Shown here: piece after piece, positions 1-15,864 of the stretch
Numbering within the stretch: the stretch's first letter is position 1
How the letters are laid out: each line of letters opens with the position of its first letter
Assembly (NCBI RefSeq): GCF_033807715.1
Contig: NC_084596.1
Location: 36,542,879-36,606,878 of the forward strand
Origin: Cololabis saira
Lineage: Eukaryota; Chordata; Actinopteri; Beloniformes; Belonidae
Reading direction: 5' to 3'
Length of the DNA: 64,000 nucleotides
The notes under the pieces: model-generated
Seen by the model: only the letters and a program-made list of their open reading frames with translations
What the model was told of the DNA's origin: nothing
Database searches by the model: none
Translations under genes and position numbers: made by a program

Positions 1-149
1 AAAGAGGCAATTATCCATTTTATGTAATGCAAAAAAATCTTCATTCTTAAATTCCGTAGCACAGACTGAATAGAAGACAAGCCACTTTGAAAGGTTTGAG
101 AAAAATCTTAGTGGCACTTATGTGCACTTATTTAAATACGGTCTTATCT

Positions 150-255
150 GCACCTACTTTTTGATCTACTTTGTGACTGTGGCTTGGTTGTATCTCTCTT
201 TTGTAAGTCATTTTGGATAGAAGCATCTGCTAAGTGTAAAATAATACAAATGTTA
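150..255 (+). repeat. Degenerate 3' tail of a teleost retroposon
   Basis: The stretch ends in TTGGATAGAAGCATCTGCTA, which closely resembles the 'TTGGATAAAAGCATCTGCTAAATG' type 3' end that I know from dispersed teleost LINE and SINE copies. The preceding 'TGTGACTGTGGC...CTTTTGTAAGTCA' also fits that tail. No coding part is recognisable, so only the end of an old copy seems to be present. The clade is not assigned. Confidence 0.45.
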
Positions 256-2397
256 GCATAACCATTAGCATTTTCTATTGACTATAGCTATAAACCGCAA
301 TGCAACGTGGCCTGCTGCAGACAAGCTTGAAGTCTCTTGTTCATTGCTTTTAGTGTATTGTTTGAACAGAATAAATTACACTTTATAGAATGGGAAAAGC
401 TTGGTTTTGAATTTCAAACTGCAATAACGGTGATTTATTTTGTGGGCTAGTGGATTATGTAGTGGTTCAGTCCAAATGAACACAGCTTCAGTCTTGTGAC
501 TCCATGTGTTGGGTTTTTCATGGCCAAACATGGACATGAAACATCAGTGTTTTATGGACCCTTTCTGAGACAGCACGTCTTTTAAATAGTAAATGGTTGT
601 GTATTGTCAAGTCAGGTGGTGTCATTTGGACATTTGCTGTTTGGAGCCCTAGATGTCGGATGAAAACATACCTGGCAACAACAGCTTGGGTGCTAACTGG
701 TTTTGATCAGTTTGTCACTAAATTTAGCCAGAAAGAGCTCATCTGGGGAATTCTGCCTCTCTTCTTAAGTTAGAATCCAGTGTAACAGGATGAATGGATG
801 GATGAATACACCAACACCAAAGAGAATATAACATTTGTTGATTAAAGTTGTTTTTAATTAGATCCGGAAATGTATATGCAACTGATTAACACTGAAACAC
901 GTTTTATTTAGTCGTGTTGCTCCATCAGCATACATTATATGTAAGTTAATCCATAGTTTATTGATTCTCAGAGATGTTTATAGCATCCATCATAAGAGGG
1001 TACCACACAGTGGTCTAATCCTTGCTTTATAGATGACATATGGTCATTGCACAAACTCATTTGCTCATAATGTTCTTGTGTATGAAATAATAGTAAAATC
1101 TCAACAACATTACTATGTTGGTAATGGTTATCCTTATGGCTAAATCTATATTCATATAAATATAAGTCCAGCGTTTAATGAGAAGCAATTATGACTGTTG
1201 TGAAATGGTGTCATTGAGTAAAACAAAATGGCATGGAAGTGTGAGACATTTTGATTAGGCCTTTTCAAGGTGATCTCAGGACATTTTTATGTGTCACTTC
1301 TTCCCTCCTGTTCCCTGTCTCCTGTTTCTTTGATGAAAGCAAAAAAAAAAAAGGTGTGTACAGATGTTGAAGTATGCTGACATGCCCTTGTGGAGGGATT
1401 TCAAGCATGATGCTAATAACAATAATTAGCTCCTAAGTGTTTGTAGAGGGGGAGGAAGAGACATGAATATTCTTTTTTGTGTGTATGTGTGTGCGTTTCG
1501 AGACAAATGGCTTCCGTGCGTCTTTTTTTAAAAGGACAAATTAGTTGTAATTGCTTGTTTCAGAGAGGAGGTGTAAAGGCAGCTTTTTGTTACTTCATTA
1601 TGCTTGTTTTAACTCTCCAGAAAACACAAGCACATTGCATCTATTATTCTGACGCCTTATGAAGAACATAGTAATTAAAGTGAATGAGGATAGATTTACC
1701 AAGGACTAATGGAACTGGGAGCTACTATTTATGAGTAAAAACCCCATGAAAATAATTTAAAAAGAGGTCAAAATACTAGGTGATTGAAAACAAAGAATAA
1801 TACAATGAGTAATTGAAATGCATTGGGATTGATACATTCATTTTATAGTCAGAGTGGGTACATTGGAAATAAATCCAAATAGCACTTACAGCAATCAAGT
1901 AGAGGAAATTCTCTGATGTACAAAGACAGACTCTCCCATCAGCTTTGATTAGTGTTACAGTACGTCTTTCCCGGCTGTTAGATATTTGAGAAATTATTAT
2001 TAATAACAAAATAATTTCCACAGATTAACCCCATTCCGGCTTTATTCCTGATCCTATGGCCTTTAGCAAATTGATCCAGGGAAAGATTGATGGGTCTCCT
2101 GCTGTTTTAAAACATTTGTCCTTGCTGCTCTGCTTCTTTTCTTTTCATCTTCTCCCACACCTGAGTTACACCTCCACACATCCGCTTCATGGTGCAGTTG
2201 TACTTTTGAATGTCACATTGAAAGAAAGTACATTTTGGATTTTTTTCTTTGGGCCTCTTCAACAAAGAACCTCTTATCTGCTGTGGATTTTTATCAGATA
2301 CAAACCGAAAATAAAAATATGAAACAATATATGAATTTTTTAACCATATACTTTTGATAATTTTTTGGGCAGTAACATTACCTGGATTTGTTTTTCA

Positions 2398-2398
<1 letters not shown>
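256..2398. other. Apparently unique non-coding DNA
   Basis: This is AT-rich sequence with short A/T runs and a small GT-rich patch near 1480. Open frames are under 90 codons and show no recognisable domain, no convincing splice-site pattern and no repeat homology to the rest of the window. I see no gene here. Confidence 0.6.

Positions 2399-2399
<1 letters not shown>

Positions 2400-2429
<30 letters not shown>
2400..2429. repeat. (CA)n microsatellite
   Basis: About 15 uninterrupted CA units follow a short A run. It is an ordinary vertebrate dinucleotide repeat. Confidence 0.95.
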
Positions 2430-5276
<2,847 letters not shown>

Positions 5277-5325
<49 letters not shown>

Positions 5326-5338
5326 ACTATATACTATA

Positions 5339-5409
<71 letters not shown>

Positions 5410-5452
5410 CACTATATACTATATATATATACCTAATATATACCTACACCTA
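5277..5452. repeat. Compound (TA)n microsatellite
   Basis: There are two long TA blocks, about 5277-5322 and 5339-5405, separated by a short CTACTATATACTATAG-type spacer. A degenerate TA tail follows to about 5452. Each block is self-complementary and could extrude as a cruciform. Confidence 0.95.
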
Positions 5453-7869
5453 CATACCCAGAGAGGGGGAATGACACCTGATTGTGAATGCACACTTGTA
5501 ATAATAATAATAGTGACAATAAATACATATATGGCAACAACAACCAAAAGGCCAGTAATAATATTAACAATAGTATTATCATTGTTGTTATGACTGTTGG
5601 TAGTAGGACTATTTGACTGGACTCGAAGCAGCGGACGCGCAATTCAGTTCAGTCACAAGTCAGCAGACAATAACACTGTGTGAGCGAGTGCGGGGTTGGA
5701 GGGGGAGTCTGATGGAGAGCTAAAAGAGGCTAAGAGCTAGTGTAGGAGCCACTCAGGATGAAGGCCAGGGAGACAATTTTAATCGAAAACAACAAAAACC
5801 TCATAGGTACATTTCAAAGCTCTTTAATATATATATGTGAATATATATATTGCATTGGTTACAATTATCAAGGAGATGCATAGAAAAGTAACACAACTTG
5901 TGTGGCCACCTCCGTCCCCCATCCGCATCCACGTTGCCACGGCCCTGAAGTGTGATTAGAGCTCTGGCTAACCAAAATGGCTGACAATATTGACTTCCTG
6001 TCTGGTTCATGCAAACAGGATTTGACAGATTTAATTTGTTTGTCAGCTCACCTTAATTTAAACAGAAGGCTGGAAGTGGAAGAGAAGGAACAACTGAGGA
6101 AGGCGAGGAGTGAGGGCTCCAAGAATTCACACACATGCTCTTGCTTCCTGACTCAGTCACTTGCAGCTGAAAATGACTAGTGTGAGTGAGTGTGCTTTCA
6201 AAGATAAATCAGTGTCATTTCCACAGACATACTACAAAATTATCATGGAAACAATTGTGTATGTTTGAATACAGAAAATAACAAGCAAAAAGCAAGAAAA
6301 GGAACAGAGAATTTGAGAAACTGTGGTGGAAATAGTGCAAGTAGACAGATACATGAAGTGGGAGCAAAGACACAGGAGGAGGGATGAGGAAAAGTAACCA
6401 CAGATTGATCAGGAGGGGTTTGTTGGAGACACCATGGTGTAAGTAGCAAAGTCAGGGAGAGAAACACAAGGGAAAAGACAGCATTGAGAGAAAAATAAAA
6501 AGAGAGAGATTGAGAAGAAAGTGAATTGTCGTTCTAGAGATGTTCAAGATGGCACATGAACCAGATGGACAGTTGGGACACGTGTGTCTGCAGGACGACC
6601 ATGATGGTGGCTGAGAGTGAGAGTGTGACAGTGAATACAGACGGCAGCATTATTGTTTAAATCATTGATCGCTTCCATCTATTTCGTCTTTATGTTGCGC
6701 TTGTCTTCAGTCTTTCTCTCCTTCCTCTATTTCACAATCAAAACAAAGTGACAATCACATTGTCTTCCAGACCTTTCTTTTGTTGACACTGCCTATCAAT
6801 ATTTTTATATTTCCAATATTTCGTGTTCTTTGAGATACTGTTTTTGTTCTTCACGTCTTTTTCTTCTTCACATCTTTTTCTTAACCCTATAATGGCAAAC
6901 ATATAATATTTGATACATGAATTTCAGAGATCTTTGTACCACCCCATAATAAAAAGAGGGGAAAAAACACAATATTTTACCAAACTAAAATATTATAAAA
7001 AAAATTAAAAAAATACACTTTAATGTATTCCTAAAACAATAATTTAAAAAATGGTAAATAAAAAATGTAGTGTTTTTTATTTCAATATATAATGAACACT
7101 TCAGGTTTAAAAATATGTATTTTGTTTTATTTCATGTCAGGTATTAAAGGGTTAAATTATTAGTCTTCTATGGTTCTGACAACAAGTTTTTGCTTATAGC
7201 TCGATCTAAAATTCTGGCCAAATATCAGTGATGTACTGTATGTAGAAGATGTACGAATGACTAATTCTCATAATGTAAACACGGTGATTGTTGATGCCAC
7301 ATGAAGATGGACCCACCTGTGGCTGACAAGATTCTGGTCACTGACTCCCATCCTCGCCCACACAACGGGCCTTATTAATGAAAAGTCAGCAAAAAAGATA
7401 TGCACGTAAATGCTTTACAGTGAGAAATGTATGTTTTGGAATTCATTAAAATGACTGCAGTTCCAAACCTTTCATTGGTGCAAACAAACTCCTGCCTCCA
7501 ACCACATGTAGAGCGGGTGGAGCAGCACACGTAAATATTAGTTGTCAATCCCAGACTTGACAGCATTAATGCCTATAGATGGACTGTTATTTTCGCAATA
7601 TGCATATACCTTTAGACAATGTATATTAAACAAGATAATAACTTAATATATATAAAATATAAAATAAATATTTAAAAATATTTAAAAAAATAATCTTTAT
7701 CGCTCAAGTGCACTGTATGCATCGGTAGAGCCTGAGCCTCTTAGTGTGTTGTTGCTAACTTGACACTCTCTGGTGTTTACAGTTTTACAGTAATTGTCAT
7801 GGTTTCAGTTTTTCCATGTATGAGTTTCCCAAGTTGCACTGAAGGCATCATTCTTCTGTTCATCTCTCA
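5453..7869. other. Non-coding DNA, no gene seen
   Basis: This is mixed sequence with short AAT/ATT and AT patches near 5500, 5830 and 6960-7100. Purine-rich stretches at 6280-6530 read as low-complexity frames on the minus strand. No recognisable coding domain, RNA gene or transposon end is visible. Confidence 0.55.
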
Positions 7870-8346
7870 GGCTGCATCCGAAATTGCATGCTTCCACCCT
7901 AATGAGTATGCAAAATGAGTATGCGAGATTTTTTAGTGCTATCTATACTCATTCCAGAGAAATGTATTGGTGTGGATTGATGGACACTAGCTAAGCAGAA
8001 ACTTCCCACAATGCAATGCAGCAGCGTTTGGTTGCTAAGTGATACGTATATGTCATAAGTATAATATTAAGTATAATAATATCATTATATAATATGAATA
8101 TTATAATATTCGTATATAATAATATTATATAATGTCATCTTGTTTCGGCCAGGATAAACGGGAAATAGCGGAGCGGAGCTGCTACCGCTGCTGTGACACG
8201 TCACTTCCTCCGAACGGCAGGAAGTGACATGTGCGCTCTGAGTAGTACGTCCAAATTAATGCACACTACTGATATTTACTCAAAAATGTGCCGAACTTAA
8301 GTATACTTTTTAGTATATACTGTTTAGTATGGCATTTCGGACGCAC
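7870..8346 (+). mobile_element. MITE, copy 1 (ends GGCTGC.TCCGAAAT / ATTTCGGACGCAC)
   Basis: A 477-bp non-coding element whose ends are imperfect inverted repeats: the start reads GCATCCGAAATTGCATGC and the end, reversed, reads GTGCGTCCGAAATGCCATAC. The centre is a self-complementary AT block at 8050-8130, then a GC-rich part with an inverted CACTTCCT/AGGAAGTG pair. Copy 2 occurs at 43565-47151 and shares the entire length, which defines both ends. It has no transposase, so movement would have needed an enzyme supplied elsewhere. I could not fix a target duplication, so the superfamily is open. Confidence 0.85.
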
Positions 8347-9040
8347 TATCAGTGTTGATTCCTTTCACCTGGTCTTTCCTCTCCACACCACCTGATTGTC
8401 AGAAATTGGCCTGTGCATTTTCAGCCATCTGGATTCATGAGCCTGAACCTTGTTTTCATGGGTTGTAACACTATGACTCGTCTATCATAAACTTGATTAT
8501 GACTTGATAACATCTGCCTGAGAATTATTTATCTATTTTTTGTGCTGTATACTTTTAAAGTTAAGCGGCAAATCTAAAACAGGAAGTTCTTTATTTTGGT
8601 GTAATGTCAGTGATGCCATTTTTGCACAGTCAAGCCTCACATTTTCCAACTAACAAACATAGTGACTTACAAACATAATGGGAAAAACTGATGACATGTC
8701 ATCGATGTACACTAGAGGAACCAGAAGGTACTGGAGCTTAAAACAATGTCAACAAATTTGTTTTTATTACCAAAGTAACTTTCAAAAACATGCTAGGCAG
8801 CTTAAATCCCTCCTGAATTTCCACTTCTGCGAACCTCCAGCCAGTTGTACAACATCTTGCTAAAACATTATTTTGGTATGCAGTTGGAAAGTCACCTTCC
8901 ACCACACCAACACACTGCCACTAGGCTGCGGTTCTGGTTTGTTACCACGGAGACAAGCATGCAGAGCGACGCTCGTCGTGTGGCAGCAATGCTCGTCTTG
9001 GCAGGGAAGCGGCCAACTCCGGGGTCGAGTGACAGCAAGA

Positions 9041-9042
<2 letters not shown>
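8347..9042. other. Non-coding DNA
   Basis: I see no gene. The open frames here are short and lack motifs. Confidence 0.55.

Positions 9043-9102
<60 letters not shown>
9043..9102. repeat. (CA)30 microsatellite
   Basis: About 60 bases of perfect CA repeat. The His-Thr and Val-Cys frames of over 100 codons across it are artefacts. Confidence 0.96.
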
Positions 9103-9106
<4 letters not shown>

Positions 9107-11034
9107 CACTCCGTCTTTCTCTCCTCAAGGCTCAGCAGGCAGGGCGGGTGGGTGGGTTCTGTGTGTGAGGAAGTGTAAAGCAGACGAGGGTGACAGTGAC
9201 TTGACACTGGCGAAATAATTATGAGTCCAAAACAGGGCTGACAGGGAGCAGCCCATGCCCTTCAACTATCTGTCAACTGTCATTAACACAGAGCCCTGAT
9301 ACACAGCCGGAGGAGAGAGTGAAGAAAAAAGGAGAGGAAACAAGAAACTACAGATGGGAGTATAAAACTGAGTCTGAAAAATAAAATAACACTCTTCTGC
9401 TCATCTGCATGGTCAGGCTAAACTGAATAGATTTGTAATGGCCCAGACTTGTGAGAGGAGAGAAGTTTGAAAATGGCTCTGAGAGGGAAAGGGGACTGGA
9501 AATTAGATTAAGATGAAAATATGGAGAGAAGACCAATTTCCACGGCTGTGTCATTGAGCAATTACAATTAAGTGGGAAAGGTTATGCTCCTTTGTTCTTT
9601 TCTGTATTTGTTGGTTATGTATTTTTACATTTTTAAAAAGTAGTACTGCAAGTATGTTGAAAGTGTTGCAGGGGGCAGATTTTTAGCAGTTTGTGTGGCT
9701 TCAGGTCATGAAAAAGCGGCCCCAGAAGCCACTTCGTGCACTCTCAACACCAATTATCAAACATCACAGATAATAGAAGTGTATGGGGTTGTGTTGGTAC
9801 TTTATTAGCTTTATTTCCATTTAAACTCTCTGACAACTAATGTTAGAAACGTGATGGGATCATTGCAGTCATGGTTTTTGGGCACCTTGGATTTCTATGC
9901 AAGTCCACAGCCTCTAATCTCACTTCCCACTTCATAAAATACAATTCCTGAAAAAGAAAAAAAAATCTGCGCATTTTAGCATTTTGTCAGAAAACCTTTA
10001 GATACAATTGGATATGCATTTGCTGTTGTGTTGGCATTTGGGGGGGAAATCCTCTCCAGTATATTCTGAAGATTGTTGATGGGGGTTTAGACCCTGTGGC
10101 CAATCTATGTGTGAAAATGATATCTCATGATCCCTGAATGACTCTGTCACAGTTTGAGCTTCATGATTCTTGGTGCAATACACCCAAGAAAAAATAATTG
10201 TATTTGTTTGTACATTAAAGAGCCAACTGACCAGCTGAAGTACCACCAGTCCTAACAATGTCCTCACAGGTTTGCATAGTAGGAAACATGAAAGATGGCA
10301 GCATTACTTTATCGACCCTGTTCTCACCCTGATGCCCCCATCACTCTGGAATTAGGTAAATGTCGTCTTATCAGTCCACACAACCTTTTTTCCATTGCTC
10401 CAGCGTCAAATCTTTGTTTCCTTTGTAAATGTTTTTTGGGTACTCGTGCCCTTTATTGGACGGTAATGATACAGGAATGCAAAGAGACTTGTTTGGGGTA
10501 TCTGCCCCACCGTTGGGGTACACAGCACTAACACACCCCCACCTCCAAGATTCTAATCTTTAACATTACTCAGTTACTGTAGAAATGGAATAAATGGACA
10601 ATTTATTTAACCCTTCAAGACAACTAAAGTGATAAAATAACACATAGAGAAGTCAAATAGGAGGCTCAAGATTGAATTTTGACAGAAGAGCCCTGATAAT
10701 TAGTGTTATCTTATAAGCTTTGTAACGGGTGGCGTGTACCAGTTTTCGTCCTCTGGCTCATATCCTGTCCATGTGTGTATTGTTGTCTGTGATTCCAAGA
10801 TCCCCCCTGTGTGTGTGTGTGTGCAGGTCTTTGACGTCAGAGAGTGTGGTTCATATCCTGAGTGGTTTACACAACAATAGCACTTTGGTTCTGGATACAG
10901 CACCTGTAAATCAAAGAGAACGTACCAAATCTTGTACTTGAAGTCACTCCGATTTATACAAAAGTGTGATCTTTTTGTAAACTTAGCCAAGTGTATGTGT
11001 ATGAATATTTAGTTGTCTGCAAGACAACTTATCT
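9103..11034. other. Apparently unique non-coding DNA
   Basis: No recognisable gene. The piece at about 9200-9300 is base-balanced and non-repetitive, the kind of sequence that could be a conserved regulatory block, but nothing in it proves this. A short GT repeat lies at 10808-10823. Confidence 0.5.
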
Positions 11035-11040
11035 GTACAA

Positions 11041-11409
11041 TACGGAAGAGTATTAGGGCCATGCAGGAGAAAAATTATTTGAGAGGGGAAGATTTTTTTT
11101 TATTGTGCACTTTGAGAAAAAAGTCGAAATGTCGAGATTAATGTTGAAGTACAATTTCAAGAATAAAGTCAAAATTTCGCCTTTTTCAACTTTCTATTCT
11201 ATTTCTATTTCAACTTTATTCGCGAAATTTTGACTTTTTTCTCAACATTTCGCCTTTTTTCTCGAAATTGTACTTCAACATTAATCTCCACATTTCGACT
11301 TTTTCGACTTTTTTCTCGACATTTCAACTTTGCATAATGAAAAAAAAATGTTCCTCCTCTAAAATATTATTTTAATTTTTCTCCTGCCTGGCCCTAATAC
11401 TCTTCTGTA
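11041..11409. mobile_element. Fold-back MITE with 6-bp target duplication (IS3EU-like?)
   Basis: A 369-bp element. The left end starts TACGGAAGAGTATTAGGGCC. The right end, reversed, starts TACAGAAGAGTATTAGGGCC, with one mismatch in 20. The inverted repeat extends well inward through GTCGAAAT/ATTTCGAC-type blocks, so most of the element can fold on itself. It is flanked by a perfect GTACAA duplication at 11035-11040 and 11410-11415. From what I know of the families, a 6-bp duplication with TAY-starting termini fits IS3EU; that assignment is inferred. It has no coding capacity. Confidence 0.85.
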
Positions 11410-11415
11410 GTACAA

Positions 11416-14400
11416 GCATTACTGTGAAACAGAAAGAAATCTTCTCTAAATGCAGTATATGAATTATACCAACTTAAAAATCAATATTATAGTTATATTG
11501 AAAAGGTTGGTGGGTATTTATTTGAACTAAAATGTATCAGAAATAAATAACATAAAACCTCAGACTTAAAAAGACTGCTGTCAAATACCCACTGAGATGT
11601 GTTTCTTCTATTCTGTAGGTTTGTGTGAGCGTTTCTCTGGGCTTTGGATTGATATGTGGATTAGGCGAAGGCCCAGCTGAAATATATCAGAGAGCACCCC
11701 GCTGCGAAGAGTCGGGGTGTAAAATGCCTCGGTGTACATAACTCTTCTTAACGGGGAGTAAATCCCTCCTCAAAACAAGAAGACACAAAGTACATTTTGC
11801 AATCTTATTTTTGGAAATAAATCTCACGTGATGCACCATGAAACACTCAAGGAGAAGCCCAGAAGCTGAGTTAAAGAGATAAAAGACAGAGATGTGAGTG
11901 GGATTTATGGAGAGGAGGGGAATATCCCAGTACCTAAGATGAGCCAAATTGACAACAATGGACTGATGCACTGAAAACACAAATAGAGAGCCATTTTTAT
12001 GATGTGAATGGATGGGTTCCCTGGAAGACACTTGGCTGGGTTTTATTTGGTCATGGCTTTGGCCCGAGCCACTACATATTTCTGTTTTATGAAGAGACTC
12101 AACGGCTAAGACGGCAGCTAACAGAGTGGTGTGAACCTTTTCCCCTCGATGTTAGCTGAAACTGAAGGAAAGAAAAGAACTAGCAGGTAAGAGGCAGATA
12201 CAAAGAAAAGGGGGAAAAATGAAAGCGTAAAAGAGGAGAATGGCTTAGTTTATATGGCAAATATAAAACCAGCATTGTCTTCAGACTGCCTTCACCTGCT
12301 GTCCAGAAATATCTACTCTCTCTTTCACTCAAAAACAAGTCCACATTTGTGGAGTAGTACACATTCAAGATAGCATAGTATAGTGTGTGTGTGCATGTGT
12401 GTGCATGTGTGTGTATATACAGACTGTGCTCTCCAAAGTCTGCAGATTGTTCAAAAATAGACCAGCAGGAGTTTGATCCATGCCTGCCTACACGTTTTCT
12501 GATATAAAGCTGCTAGAAAGAGTCTGCGCAGAGGGATGAGCTGCAGCATTGTGAAAAATAGTCATCACTGTGAAAATTAATTGCACCCATTCCCTAGACC
12601 TTTGAAAGCGAACATGTGACGGTTACTTTGAGAGTGAAAGCCCAGCGAAAGCGGAGATGACTTAATCTCATCCTTAGCCTTTCATACAGTATCGCTTTCA
12701 ATCTATCGCACACATTCTAATTGTTCCCTCTCATTTGCATCCTAATGATTTCACTCTTCCTTTTTAGCCCTTGTCTGATTCCTCTATGAAGCTATCGGCC
12801 GCTTGTGCTCCCACATGTCTTTGTGTAAATGCCTGTTGAATTTGCAGTCCCAGTCTCTTTTGTCTGTCAGTCTCCAATGCTTTCCTGGAGGTTATAATTT
12901 AGTAGAACAACGTAATGTTTTGTCTTTGACCTCTTACAGGACACTTTCACCAATGCTGTGTCCACAATAAACACATGCAAAAGCTGGACCCCTAAATATT
13001 ATCCCAACATTTAGTAGCCATTATAAAAATGAGAATAACTGATGCCCACGAAGCAGACGAAGGCTTTGCAACAGTGTTAAGCATCAAGCCACTGAGCACA
13101 TCCATCAGTCATCATGCAGGTGTGCTTGAAGACATCCCTAAAGTTTCACATAAAGGAACCAACTCACACACCGCTCTTGCTCAGCTTCACTATTTATTCA
13201 TTGTACTGAAAGTTGGTGTTTGAACTCCTCTGTGCTTTTACACCCATTTCTCAGCAGTGGCCTCTAAATAGGTCACGCTCACCCACCGTTTGAGTTTGAT
13301 GTTGGTAAAATGTGTTCACAAAAAGGAGAGGAATTGTTTGTGGAGTGGTGATAGCGGCTAAACAATGGGGTTGTTTAGCAAGAGAGAGCTGGTAACAATG
13401 AAGAAAACCTCACCAGCAGAGAAGTTTATTTGCTCTTTGAAGACAGTTGTATTTCATGCTCCAAAGGTTTTTATCTTTATTGTTCAGCCATTATACGTGT
13501 TTAAATACCAATAAACATGATAGCAGACTTTTGAATTTTTGATCAAAGTTGAATAGATGATGTTTCCCCAAGAGCCCAGGAAGGCTTAATTAAAAGTTAG
13601 TAGCTATTTAGTATTATCAATAAATGGTGATGCAGAACTAAAGCAGTGTGCAAATTCTCAATTTTGATTTGAATCTACAACGACAGCTGTACTCTACTGG
13701 AGTTGTAAAGAAAAATATTGTAAAATATCGGCAATCAATAAAAATAAGAAATGAAATGAAGCAGAAATCTTTGTACGGCAACACAGCTGAACAAATGTAA
13801 TGTGGATACAATGCAGTTCTGAGCTGGTAGATCTGAAGGGTATTGGACGGGTTTCATGAAATCACCTATCACACCAGTTCACTGAGATGGATTTACTGCC
13901 GGCTCAAAGTGTCCAGCGACGACTGAAAAGGTCGCTCGTGTCTCCGTTGAACCTCTCAGCGTTCCATACACATTGGCTTCTAATCTGAATAGTGTGCGTG
14001 TGTGCTGTGTGTAATCTGAATAGCAATAAGGATAGCTGATAGATTGATGTATAACAGCAAGAAGTATGCAGAACAGGCGGGCTTTTTTGGTGTCAGCTTC
14101 CTTTACTGTCCTGATGGCGATGTTTGGTCATTTCCCATGCAGTAGTTCTGATACATCCTTGGAACCAAACATACATTCTAGCCTCCAAAAAACATGATTA
14201 TAGGGTTTGATTTTCAATTTTGAACCTGGCATCTTTGAGATGAGAGAAAAGTGTGTTATTTCCCATTCCCTGTATCCTTCGTATCCAACTATTTAGAGGA
14301 TCAGTGATGACCCTATGTGGAAAAGTAATGAATGCTAATGTTCTTTTTTACAAGTAGACAGAGTATCCTGAGGTCCTGAGAAAATGGCAGTGATGTTCTT

Positions 14401-15608
14401 TGGTTAAAACAAAAGCAGAGAGAGAAAAATCATACTCTTTTTTTTCAACTATGAATTTATACTTTTGTCATACAAGCAGTTTTTTGTGGGCAATTTATTA
14501 TTTTAGCTCTTTTCATGTCACATCAGGCAGATGTTCATTCAGATTATACTTTTTAAACCTTTAAGCATTTAAGTTTGGACGGGCTGGGAATTTTTAGGGA
14601 CGATCTGGCAGCTATTGTGCCAAAGCCGATGTTCCACGAGATCGAAAATGAAAAAGATAAAAAATGGTAATTCTTTAACTTTAGTGTTTCTTGCACTTAC
14701 AAACAGCAAAAAAAGCCAGAGCTAAAGGTTGTTTTTTTTTTTTTCTTGGTTTCTGGCAGTGTAGTTAATAAATGTCCTCAATATTGAATTATATTCATCT
14801 CAATTCTAGCCTACATTTTATTCAAGATTTTTATTTTTAATTATGTCAGTTTGGTCCTCCATACGTTTGTAATCTGTCACTATAATGCAACAAGTCTTTT
14901 TATTTAAAGAAATATGTGTGCTGTTGATGAACACTTCTTTTCTCCATTAAAAGACTTTAATTTGTCATTACGGAAAAGCTTGCTTGGAAGAATGGGTTAT
15001 TCCAACATCAGAAAAAAGAAAAAAGGAACGTGTGTGTATTGGGGGGCCGGGGGGGTTCCCACATGATCGTTGCCATGTTTCTGTCGTAATGCATAATAAC
15101 AAATATATTATTATTAATGATAGGAATAATAATAAAAAATATTTTTGAAAAAGGCTTTGAAACACACTCGGTATGTAAAATACAGAAATGGCCCAGCTGG
15201 CATGGCAGGAGCCAGTGTACCATATTTGTTTCCTCTATTTCCTTCTCGCTGCCGCTGTTTGGAGCCGTTGGCATAATTGTCAAGTGAGTGAGGGGAGTGA
15301 GGACTAGACTGTCCTTTAACAATTACCAGCCATGGAGAATATTAAAATATTATTAAAATGTCTCTCTCCATCTGCGGTTCTGTCCTGATTGCTATCTTAA
15401 CCTCTGACTGGGGGGTTGGGGGTGGATGTGTGTGGGGGGTAGGATGGGGGTGGCACGGCAGTCTGGCCCGCTCACAAACGGCAAGAAGACTGAGAGGGAG
15501 CCATACTCTAATTCTCCTGCTTGTGATATCTGGATAATAAGAAGGTTGGATAATGTATGCATGGCAGATATTACTGTCTGGATTGTAATGTGTAGCCAAA
15601 CGAGTCTG
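11416..15608. other. Apparently unique non-coding DNA
   Basis: About 4.2 kb with no gene, RNA or transposon that I recognise. Minor low-complexity patches are a GT/GCATGT repeat at 12383-12417, a T run at 14733-14745 and an AT-rich block at 15100-15150. Open frames are short. Confidence 0.55.
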
Positions 15609-15633
15609 CACACATGTACACACACGCACACGC

Positions 15634-15717
<84 letters not shown>

Positions 15718-15731
15718 GCACGCACATACAT
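15609..15731. repeat. Compound (CA)n/(CACG)n microsatellite
   Basis: About 120 bases of CA repeat interrupted by CACG units and one CTCA, so it is an older, imperfect array. The overlapping long His-Thr/Val-Cys frames on both strands are artefacts. Confidence 0.95.
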
Positions 15732-15821
15732 ATCTGAACTGTACAGTCACAGAAGGAAGGCAGCAATACAGAGCTATTATATCTAAATCATCATGTACCC
15801 CCCACCACCTCCACTCAAACT

Positions 15822-15823
<2 letters not shown>

Positions 15824-15861
<38 letters not shown>
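15824..15861. repeat. (CA)19 microsatellite
   Basis: A second, perfect CA array about 90 bases downstream of the compound one. Confidence 0.95.

Positions 15862-15864
<3 letters not shown>

Noticed and set aside
10250..10531. Possible antisense transposase ('CTTATCAGTCCACACAACCT')
   Set aside because: The phrase faintly resembles a dispersed fish element, but no termini, frame or second motif supports it.
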